Assembly: GCF_001591045.1 (NCBI RefSeq)
Contig: NZ_BCUA01000006.1
Coordinates: forward strand, 29,596 to 93,595
DNA from: Sphingopyxis granuli NBRC 100800
Lineage (GTDB): Bacteria > Pseudomonadota > Alphaproteobacteria > Sphingomonadales > Sphingomonadaceae
Direction: 5' to 3'
DNA length: 64,000 bases
Below, piece by piece: positions 45,982-51,950 of the stretch; within the stretch, counting starts at the first letter, position 1, and every line of letters starts with the position of its first letter. Under the pieces are notes generated by a model. It was not told where the DNA came from and searched no databases. It saw only the letters and a list, made by a program, of their open reading frames with translations. The position numbers were made by a program, and so were the translations under genes.

Positions 45982-46022
45982 TCTCTAGAGAGTTATCCAC
46001 AGCTTTTCCACATTAAATGTGG
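45982..46022 (-). promoter_or_regulatory. Putative control region of the dpd operon
   Basis: Upstream of the dpdC start within 80 bases lie a 10-base palindrome TCTCTAGAGA (45982-45991), two sites fitting the DnaA-box pattern TTWTNCACA (TTATCCACA at 45993-46001 and TTTTCCACA at 46004-46012), and an inverted repeat CCACAT-TAA-ATGTGG (46008-46022). Only one long operon lies downstream, so regulation here would govern all 15 genes. Promoter boxes are not clear enough to mark. Confidence 0.45.
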
Positions 46023-46126
46023 CTCGTCTGGATGAGATTATGCGCAATAAATGCAAGTTCCAGACCGATAATCAGGCGTGATTTATGGCAAATAGCTTTG
46101 CCCAAGACATCCGCGGGTTGTCCATT

Positions 46127-46786
46127 CTATGGCTCCGATCCATGGCGAGGCTGGATCAAAAAGAGTCGGACCGGTCCATTCGACTCGGTGTTGTGCGCCG
46201 CCATCTTCTCATCGGCTAGGAAGGCTCGTTGGGACTGATGAACGGCGTTGTGCGCACGACCGACGAAAACGTCCCTCCATAGCCCATCGCTGGGTTGTCG
46301 TCCGATGCGCTCTGCCGACCGCGTCCCGGCAGTGGCCTCAAGATAGCCACGCGTTTCGCTCGGGAGATTGGAACGGCCGGCTAAGTATGCGGAATAGCGC
46401 GCCGGTCCGGCGTTATAGGCGCCGAACAGCCCCGGATAACCGAAGCGGTCATACATGAGCCGCAGATAATAGGTTCCCGCCAAGATGTTGTCGCGAGGAT
46501 GGTGCGGGTCGTTTCCCAGGCCAAGCCGTGCACGCATGTCGGCCCATGTCCCAGGCATGAGTTGCATCAGACCCATCGCCCCGGCCGAGCTGATGATCGG
46601 GCGGCCGTTCAATGTTGTACGCCCGCCGCTCTCGGCGCGCATCACGCGCTCGATCCATTCCACCGGGACACCGGTGCGTGCCGACGCTTCCGCAATATAG
46701 GGGCGCCAGCGATCGACGGATTCAGCCCGGACGGGCGTTGCCGCGACCAGCACGAATACCAAGAGCGCGATCCTCACCGCTGCCAT
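46127..46786 (-). CDS. Lytic transglycosylase (SLT domain) of the transfer apparatus
   Basis: Opens peptidoglycan locally for channel assembly. 219 residues from ATG at 46786, which overlaps traF by 13 bases; the long N-terminal ORF extension lies in traF. Signal peptide (ALLVFVLVAATPVRA), catalytic-Glu motif (VMRAESGG), GAMGLMQLMPGTW, and AYNAGPARY, all SLT hallmarks. The trio rdfS-traF-slt matches the rdfS-traF-msi107 arrangement of Mesorhizobium ICEs, so it is probably induced with excision. Confidence 0.92.
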   Translation of the reverse strand: MAAVRIALLVFVLVAATPVRAESVDRWRPYIAEASARTGVPVEWIERVMRAESGGRTTLNGRPIISSAGAMGLMQLMPGTWADMRARLGLGNDPHHPRDNILAGTYYLRLMYDRFGYPGLFGAYNAGPARYSAYLAGRSNLPSETRGYLEATAGTRSAERIGRQPSDGLWRDVFVGRAHNAVHQSQRAFLADEKMAAHNTESNGPVRLFLIQPRHGSEP

Positions 46787-47304
46787 AAGAGCCGCGCCTT
46801 GCCGACAATATCCGGAGCTTGGCTCACGCCGAAATAGCGCCCGTCGAACGACGCGGTGCTGTCGGCCATCAACAGGAAATACTCGCCCGGACCAAGCTCG
46901 GCGCACCCCGACCACCACGGCATCGGCCGCCCCGCGCTGTCGCGACCGAGACGGCGCGCGACAAGACGGCCGTTGACCGTCACGCGCGGGCCAGCGGCGC
47001 ACACCTCGTCGCCCGCCGCGGCGGCAACGCGCTTCACCAGCGGCACGTTCGCTGGAAGAAAATGGCGCTGCGCCGCGAACAACCGGAACTCGCCCGGCAC
47101 CCGCGCAATCACCATGTCGCCGCGCGTGAGCGGCGCGGCCTCGCCGACCGCATAGAGGCCGACCGGCGCGCTGGCGCTGGCGTTCCAGACAAGGCGCGGG
47201 CGCGGATCGACCAGCAACGTCGCGGCGAGCGCCGCCGCGAGGCCGCCGCAGCCGATCGCCCATCGGCCGAACCGCCGCCGATTGGCCGATGCTGGGTCAG
47301 TCAT
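46774..47304 (-). CDS. traF: TraF, S26-family conjugation peptidase
   Basis: Processes the pilin. 176 residues: one N-terminal transmembrane helix, a Ser motif in NASASAPVGLY (SxxxGLY-type), a Lys motif VPLVKRVAAAAGD, and the conserved DSTASFDGRYFG near the end. Overlaps rdfS by 8 bases and the transglycosylase by 13, so the three are co-translated. Confidence 0.92.
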   Translation of the reverse strand: MTDPASANRRRFGRWAIGCGGLAAALAATLLVDPRPRLVWNASASAPVGLYAVGEAAPLTRGDMVIARVPGEFRLFAAQRHFLPANVPLVKRVAAAAGDEVCAAGPRVTVNGRLVARRLGRDSAGRPMPWWSGCAELGPGEYFLLMADSTASFDGRYFGVSQAPDIVGKARLLWQR

Positions 47305-47527
47305 TGCCCGGCGCTCCGTCCTGCCCGATCGACCAGCTATCGAGGTCGTCGATATGATAACGGATGCGCTGGCAATGGCGGCGGAAGCGCGGCCCGGTGC
47401 CGCGCGTGCGATGCACCTGCAAGGTCCGCAGCGAGACGCCGAGATAATGGGCGGCCTGCTTCGGACTTAGGAAGGGGGAGCCGCGCTTGGCTTCCTTCGC
47501 CCGCTCGATGCTGTCGTCGCTCTCCAT
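47297..47527 (-). CDS. rdfS: Excisionase-like HTH protein, RdfS homologue
   Basis: 76 residues with a MerR/AlpA-type helix-turn-helix (LSPKQAAHYLGVSLRTLQVH) and basic wing (RFRRHCQRIRYHIDDLDSW). Such proteins steer tyrosine integrases toward excision. It sits before traF and a transglycosylase gene, exactly where rdfS lies in ICEMlSym(R7A), which supports the name. Expected to be activated by FseA. Its upstream region carries a perfect inverted repeat at 47597-47627. Confidence 0.82.
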   Translation of the reverse strand: MESDDSIERAKEAKRGSPFLSPKQAAHYLGVSLRTLQVHRTRGTGPRFRRHCQRIRYHIDDLDSWSIGQDGAPGND

Positions 47528-47596
47528 CCTGTCTCTCGCTCCGTCGCGCCGTGTCGGCGAAAGAGTGAGGATGGCGCGCGGTTCACGCCCGCGAAC

Positions 47597-47627
47597 GTGT
47601 CGGAATCAGGATCGCGGATTCCGACAC
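47597..47627. promoter_or_regulatory. Perfect inverted repeat upstream of rdfS, candidate activator site
   Basis: GTGTCGGAATC (47597-47607) pairs with GATTCCGACAC (47617-47627) around 9 bases, 70-100 bases before the rdfS start and about 44 bases after qseM ends. No T-run follows on either strand, which argues against a terminator. It could be the FseA-binding site. Confidence 0.5.
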
Positions 47628-47670
47628 CTCTGGAAGGGTCGGGCCGCTTCAATCCGCCGGGGATGGGCGC

Positions 47671-47937
47671 CTATGTGGCAAAGCCGCCATCGACGAACCA
47701 ATGGGCGCGGTCGAGATGGGATTGCCAGCAGTTCTTTGCGCCGCCGGGATCGGCCGCGACGTCGAGGTCAAGCACCTCCATTGCCACATCGGTCCAGTCA
47801 TAATCATCGCGCTCGGCATCAAGCAGTCGCGCATAGGTCAGTATATGGGTCCGGTCGTAATCGGTCAGGACGGAAGCATCGGGAGCGCGTTCGGCAATCC
47901 CGCACCGGCACCTGTTCAGGAAGGATATGGTCATCAA
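47671..47937 (-). CDS. qseM: QseM-like DUF2285 antiactivator
   Basis: 88 residues: LTDYDRTHILTYARLLDAERDDYDWTDVA (first 18 shown form the typical opening) and a C-terminal SHLDRAHWFVDGGF. The size, sequence type and position, divergent from a small XRE regulator, match QseM of Mesorhizobium ICEs. QseM is a DUF2285 protein that binds and inhibits both TraR and FseA. Here it would keep transfer off in most cells. Confidence 0.72.
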   Translation of the reverse strand: MMTISFLNRCRCGIAERAPDASVLTDYDRTHILTYARLLDAERDDYDWTDVAMEVLDLDVAADPGGAKNCWQSHLDRAHWFVDGGFAT

Positions 47938-47957
47938 TCAAGGGCCTATTGTTGCGA

Positions 47958-47969
47958 GTATTATAATAC
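47958..47969. promoter_or_regulatory. Palindrome in the qseM-qseC divergent promoter region
   Basis: GTATTATAATAC is a perfect 12-base palindrome in the 69-base gap between the divergent qseM and qseC genes. It contains TATAAT, a plausible -10 element for qseC. A looser dyad extends outward (TTGTTGC on the left, GCATCAA on the right). Likely operator of QseC. Confidence 0.5.
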
Positions 47970-48006
47970 GTAGCATCAAAATGCCCGACTGTCCTCTAAC
48001 CTATGG

Positions 48007-48246
48007 ATGGACGTGAGAAAACTTGTCGGCAGCAATGCCCGCCGTTACCGCATCGCGGCCGGTTTAAGTCAGGAAGAAGTTGGCGTCCGGATGGGCGTCG
48101 ATCGCGCGCATGTCGGGCTGATTGAGCGAGGCGAGCAGAACGCGACTTTGCTCACCATCTGGAGTCTTTGCGAGGCGCTGAATATTCGCCCGCAAGCTCT
48201 GTTCGACGAAAGCGAATATCCGGTGGACGACCGCAATAGTCAGTGA
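48007..48246 (+). CDS. qseC: QseC-like XRE-family regulator
   Basis: 79 residues with a classic XRE helix-turn-helix (GLSQEEVGVRMGVDRAHVGL, then IERGEQNATLLTIWSL). The only plus-strand gene in this regulatory block, divergent from qseM and overlapping the fseA end by 7 bases tail to tail. In Mesorhizobium, QseC binds between the two genes and sets qseM on or off, forming a bistable switch. Confidence 0.75.
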   Translation: MDVRKLVGSNARRYRIAAGLSQEEVGVRMGVDRAHVGLIERGEQNATLLTIWSLCEALNIRPQALFDESEYPVDDRNSQ

Positions 48247-49005
48247 GGTCGGAGCACGCCGGATAGAATCGCCGCAGGCCCGCCCGTCCATAGGCGGTGG
48301 GCGAAGTCTACGAGACGCCGCGCGGCGGACTTGGTCGACTCCCCGCGACCGGGCCAGTCGCCCGCGCGAACGAACGCTTCGCCGATGGTTCGCAGCGACG
48401 CCCCTTCGCCCAAGGCGTCGATGACGCGCAAGGCCAGCACGACGCGGTAAAGGCGCGGCGGCGTCACCGCCGCGAGCGGCTGGCCGCGTGTGAGGCCGAC
48501 CAGGCGCCGGAACTCGGCAAGCTGCCTCGGCGCGACGGCGACGGTGAAAGGGAATATCAACCGGTCGAGCGGCAACGGCTCAACGCTACTCGCAATGTCG
48601 ACGCGGACGCCGTGATGAACGCCGCCGATGACGGTATGAAGCTGCTTATCCCCGACGACGGCGAGGCAGGTTGCGAGCGAAGGCGCGGCATCGGCGCGGG
48701 CTGCGCCCCGCGCGGGTCGGGCGCGCAGCACCGACGGATCAAGCGCGGCCGACCATAGGAGCCGTGCGGCGGACGCAGAGCGGCCCGGTTCCTCGGCGAA
48801 AGTGCAGCCCCCAACGCGCGGTGAACGCGGCATCGGCAGCGATCAGCGGGCCGTCGCCCGCATCGGCCCCGCCGGGATAGTCGGGATCGCGGCGCAGCAA
48901 CTCCCATGCGAGGCCGCGCGCGCCGGTGGCGGCGAGCGCCGCATAGGCGCGCGCGTCGCGCCAGCTTCCGGGCGGCAGCACCGCGCGCATCTCGATCGCC
49001 GGCAT
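48240..49005 (-). CDS. fseA: FseA excision activator, two ORFs joined by predicted +1 ribosomal frameshift
   Basis: ORF 1 (49005-48739) holds the N-terminal domain (PPGSWRDARAYAAL, WELLRRDPDY) and runs out of homology after WGLHF. ORF 2 (from 48797 to 48240) holds a DUF2285 domain (LTRGQPLAAVTPPRLYRVVL, GEGASLRTIGEAFV, RRLVDFAHRLW). At 48801-48798 the mRNA reads UUU-C; if tRNA-Phe slips from UUU to UUC, reading continues as GCC-GAG-GAA, giving WGLHF-AEEPGRS and one protein of 254 residues. This matches the +1 frameshift described for msi172-msi171 of ICEMlSym(R7A). I read it as programmed, not a pseudogene. FseA should activate rdfS. Confidence 0.82.
48798..48801 (-). promoter_or_regulatory. 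Predicted +1 ribosomal frameshift slip site (TTT-C)
   Basis: The zero frame reads CAC-TTT-CGC-CGA; the +1 frame reads TTC-GCC-GAG. Slippage of tRNA-Phe by one base joins the two fseA ORFs. The next zero-frame codons CGC-CGA include CGA, a codon often decoded slowly, which could favour pausing. Confidence 0.75.
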
Positions 49006-49010
49006 GACCG

Positions 49011-49871
49011 CTACCTGTCGCCGCGCTGCGTCTGGACATAGGCGCGAAGCGCGTCGGCCTGATCGGGCCGCAGCGCATCGACGGCGGCGACATGATCGGG
49101 CCCATCGCCCGTAAGCAGCCAGGATGGGCAGCGCCCTTCGACGTTACCGAGATTGGGGCGATGCTGCGCGTAGCCGACCAGCGCCGCCAGTTCAGGGTCG
49201 AAGTGCCGCGCGACCTCGGGCGGATAGACCAGCCATTGCAGCTCGAACGGCTTGAGCCAGCCAAGGCAATAGCTGACGATGATCCCGCGTCGAAGGTCAT
49301 CGCTGACATTGGCGCCCGCGCCGTGCAGCGTCCCGCCAAGCCATACCAGCGCATCGCCGGGTTCGCAGGTCGCCGCGATCGCCGCGCTTTCGCTTGTGTC
49401 GCCGTCATAGGTGAGCCGGTGACTGCCCGGCCATAGTCGGGTTGCGCCGTTCTCCTTCGTGAAGGGCGACAGCGGCCACATGACATTCACCTGAAATTGA
49501 TGCCCGCCCTTGATCGCGGGCCATAGGTCATGGTCGCGGTGCGGATATTGCGCGAGCGCGCCGGGGTGGATTTCCACGGCCTGCGTGAGATTGAGCGCGA
49601 TGCGGTCGCAGTTCGGCGACAGGACGCTTTGGGCCAGCGCCAGGATCGTGTCGTGCATCACCAGCGCGCGGGTTGCGGGCGCGCGGGTGAGCAGCCGCCC
49701 GAAACGCTTGGTTCGCTCGCCGAAGAAGTCGCCGACACAATAGGGCGTCGCCGCGCAATCATAGTCGAGCGAGGAATCCAGCGCGTCGATCTGGCTGGCC
49801 GGGACCAGATTACGGATGATGCAAAATCCGTCGCGGTCGAGCCTGCTATCGGGGGAGAAAGACCCGGTCAT
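49011..49871 (-). CDS. Phytanoyl-CoA dioxygenase (PhyH) family Fe/2-oxoglutarate enzyme
   Basis: 286 residues from ATG at 49871, in an ATGA overlap with traI. The fold's iron ligands are suggested by YPHRDHDLW (HxD) and LGGTLHGAGANVSDD (distal His), with an Arg shortly after (RRGIIVSYC) for 2-oxoglutarate. The family hydroxylates acyl-CoA and many small molecules. Lying between the AHL synthase and fseA, it may modify the acyl chain of the signal, as other accessory enzymes do in some rhizobial systems. The substrate is unknown. Confidence 0.85.
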   Translation of the reverse strand: MTGSFSPDSRLDRDGFCIIRNLVPASQIDALDSSLDYDCAATPYCVGDFFGERTKRFGRLLTRAPATRALVMHDTILALAQSVLSPNCDRIALNLTQAVEIHPGALAQYPHRDHDLWPAIKGGHQFQVNVMWPLSPFTKENGATRLWPGSHRLTYDGDTSESAAIAATCEPGDALVWLGGTLHGAGANVSDDLRRGIIVSYCLGWLKPFELQWLVYPPEVARHFDPELAALVGYAQHRPNLGNVEGRCPSWLLTGDGPDHVAAVDALRPDQADALRAYVQTQRGDR

Positions 49872-50494
49872 GCCGCCGACCCCGCCGCGATCGTTCCCAC
49901 CGGCAAGGCGGGGAGCGCATGGAGGCCGTTCGCTTCGAGATGGGCGGGCGTCGCCGGCTCGATCGTCACGGCGAAGGCGCCGAGACGACCGCCACCCAAA
50001 TCCTGCCCCGGCCCGAGCGCCTCGCCCTGCCAGCCCATAGCGAGGATCTGTTCGCGGAAGCGCGCGGTGACGACGCCGGTAAAACGGTTGATGCCGCGAT
50101 CGAGCGCATGATCGACCATCGCGCGGATAAGCCCGTCGCGCAGCCGCAGCCGTTCGGGCCGCAGCAGGTTGGGCGGCAGACAAAGCCGGGTGATCTCGAA
50201 TATGTCGGGGCCGACGGGAACGCCGTCGGTGCAAAGCCGCTCGAACAAGGTGCCGAGAAGATGCGGCCGCATCGAAGGCAGCAGCCGCATCGACGCCAGA
50301 TGACGCCCTGCGCGATCGGCGGCGATGATATAGGTGGCATAGGCGTCGTCGAAGCGATCGACCTCAAGGCGGTCGTCAACGACGGTCAAATCCCAGTCGA
50401 GCAGGTCGATGAACAGCCGCTTGCGGTCCTCGAACATGGATTCGAGTAAGGACTGGTCGGCCGGGGTGCCTAGCCCTTCGACGATATGGATCAT
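49868..50494 (-). CDS. traI: Acyl-homoserine-lactone synthase (LuxI/TraI)
   Basis: 208 residues from ATG at 50494 with GGGAGCG upstream; the ORF to 50797 is an artefact over traR. Conserved LuxI residues are present: RKRLFIDLLDWDL (R, F, W), EVDRFDD (E, D, D), RLLPSMRPHLLG and FEITRLCLPP (E, R). Makes the signal sensed by TraR; its gene is expected to be activated by TraR. It heads the traI-phyH-fseA unit. Confidence 0.93.
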   Translation of the reverse strand: MIHIVEGLGTPADQSLLESMFEDRKRLFIDLLDWDLTVVDDRLEVDRFDDAYATYIIAADRAGRHLASMRLLPSMRPHLLGTLFERLCTDGVPVGPDIFEITRLCLPPNLLRPERLRLRDGLIRAMVDHALDRGINRFTGVVTARFREQILAMGWQGEALGPGQDLGGGRLGAFAVTIEPATPAHLEANGLHALPALPVGTIAAGSAA

Positions 50495-50504
50495 AGTGTC
50501 GCTC

Positions 50505-50526
50505 CCTTGCGTTTGGTCCCGCAAGG
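50505..50526. promoter_or_regulatory. Inverted repeat just before traI
   Basis: CCTTGCG (50505-50511) and CGCAAGG (50520-50526) are perfect arms separated by 8 bases. The 22-base dyad has the size of a lux/tra box. However, it ends only 11 bases before the traI start, next to the Shine-Dalgarno sequence, so it might instead be an mRNA hairpin controlling translation. Confidence 0.4.
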
Positions 50527-50549
50527 AAAGCGAAAGGCGATTGCGACTT

Positions 50550-51359
50550 TTATCCTGCCAATCGGCGGTATTGCCGCGGGGCGATTTCGTGGATTCCGAC
50601 CTCGCCGTCGAGGATCGCGGCGATGACGAGCTGGGTGCGGTTGCTGACCTCGTAAAGACCGCAAGCCGCCTCGATATAGGATTTGATCGTCCCCGGCTGC
50701 AAACCGAGGATGGTCGCAATGTCGGTGTTGCTCTTGCCCTGTCCGGCGAGAACGACACATTCGCGGTAGCGCGGCATGAGCCGAGCGACGCGCACACGGC
50801 GCAGATGGCCGCCGTTCACGATCCGCCGGGCTTTCTGGAAGGCGAAACCGCCGATCGAATGCACGGCGTCGAGATGGTGCCGGAAGCTTCCCGGCCTGCG
50901 CGGGCTACAGAAATTGCACGATCCGCTGCGCTCGCCCAGCACGAAGGCCGGGACGGTGATGCCGTTGGTGACGCCATAGCGTTCTCCCCGTTCGAGAAAG
51001 GCCCGGTGCCGCGGCCCGAGTTCAATCAGGTCGCCGATCTCGCGCCATGTAAAGCAGGCGTTCGCCGCGATGCAGGCATGAACGACGGGATCGTCGCGAT
51101 GATAGAGGCCGGCGAAATATTCGACAGCATAGTCGGGCGGATAGTTGTTCATGTTGATGAGGCCCGGCAAGCCGGTGCGGTGGTCGTCGTGATGGATCAT
51201 CGCATAGTAACGATAACCCATTTCATGCGCGATCGCTTCGAGCGCGCCGTCGATCGCGGGCAGCTCGTCCGCCTTCTGGATTTCGACAAGAAATTCCGCT
51301 GTAAGGCTTAGCGCACGCGCGTCCAAACCTTGGTGCGGCAGAAGATTGCCGCCTTGCAA
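50550..51359 (-). CDS. traR: LuxR-family autoinducer-responsive regulator (TraR)
   Basis: 269 residues if started at ATG 51359, which overlaps the preceding DUF2147 gene by 52 bases; a TTG at about 51326 is an alternative. The AHL-binding domain shows YRYYAMIHHDD, YHRDDPVV and ACFTWREI (Asp, Pro, Trp of the ligand pocket); the C-terminal LuxR HTH is VVLAGQGKSNTDIATILGLQ and GTIKSYIEAA. Should activate traI-phyH-fseA in response to AHL. Confidence 0.9.
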   Translation of the reverse strand: MQGGNLLPHQGLDARALSLTAEFLVEIQKADELPAIDGALEAIAHEMGYRYYAMIHHDDHRTGLPGLINMNNYPPDYAVEYFAGLYHRDDPVVHACIAANACFTWREIGDLIELGPRHRAFLERGERYGVTNGITVPAFVLGERSGSCNFCSPRRPGSFRHHLDAVHSIGGFAFQKARRIVNGGHLRRVRVARLMPRYRECVVLAGQGKSNTDIATILGLQPGTIKSYIEAACGLYEVSNRTQLVIAAILDGEVGIHEIAPRQYRRLAG

Positions 51360-51766
51360 CCCTTCACCTCCAGTTTTCTATTGGCTCGCAGGGTCAAAAC
51401 GCCCTTGGCGGCGCTTTCGCCCGTCTCCGGGTCATAGAGCGGGCCGCCCTTCCACTCGGCCGGTCCCCCGGTGAATCCCTGCAATACGACCAGACCGCGC
51501 AGCGGCTTTTCGCGTAGCGCACGGTCGGGGTTCTTCACGTCGCGATGGTCGGGGTTGGCCCGCAGGGGAGCGGCGTCGTCCACCTTGCCGCAGATGGCCG
51601 CACCGCAACGATAAAGCTCGACACGCCCGCCCTGGCTACCGGTCGACCACAGACCGATTATGGAGGCGCCGCTCCCCTGCGATGCTGCGGCCGCGCCCCC
51701 TCCCGAAGCGGCCGCAACGACTGCGGCTGCAAACATGATTGCCGGTGCCACAATCGATCTTGTCAT
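51308..51766 (-). CDS. DUF2147-type exported protein
   Basis: 152 residues with a signal peptide (MTRSIVAPAIMFAAAVVAAA). The mature part has IIGLWSTGSQGGRVELYRCG, CGKVD, NPDRALREKPLRGL and a terminal KVWTRV, fitting DUF2147, a small periplasmic or outer-membrane-associated family of unknown role. Two cysteines in the N-terminal part and two near the end may form disulphides. It overlaps the traR N-terminus, perhaps by chance of insertion; it is unlikely to belong to the switch. Confidence 0.75.
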   Translation of the reverse strand: MTRSIVAPAIMFAAAVVAAASGGGAAAASQGSGASIIGLWSTGSQGGRVELYRCGAAICGKVDDAAPLRANPDHRDVKNPDRALREKPLRGLVVLQGFTGGPAEWKGGPLYDPETGESAAKGVLTLRANRKLEVKGCKAAIFCRTKVWTRVR

Positions 51767-51873
51767 ATTCCTGTCCTTCAGAAATCGGCCGACGCCCGCT
51801 GTCGGGGTGTGAACGAGCGCCGGCCCAGTTTTCTCCGGAGTGAGGGGAGATTGCGATGCCCGCCGATCCTCGA

Positions 51874-51918
51874 AAAACCGGGCCGATGTTCGCTCGGGAG
51901 CAAACAGACATCGGCCCG
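51874..51918 (-). terminator. Rho-independent terminator after the TonB receptor gene
   Basis: CGGGCCGATGT (51879-51889) pairs perfectly with ACATCGGCCCG (51908-51918). On the minus strand TTTTT follows (51877-51873). It begins 33 bases after the receptor stop codon. Confidence 0.82.
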
Positions 51919-51950
51919 AGGTTATCCCCCAGTGGAGTGGGCGGAGAGGA

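Noticed and set aside
45993..46012. DnaA-like boxes as a replication origin
   Set aside because: Only two boxes, no AT-rich unwinding stretch, no replication initiator gene nearby; more likely part of a promoter region.
48240..49005. DUF2285 gene as a simple pseudogene
   Set aside because: The break lies exactly at a TTT-C site that allows known +1 recoding, both parts are otherwise intact, and the neighbours match the ICE family where recoding is established.
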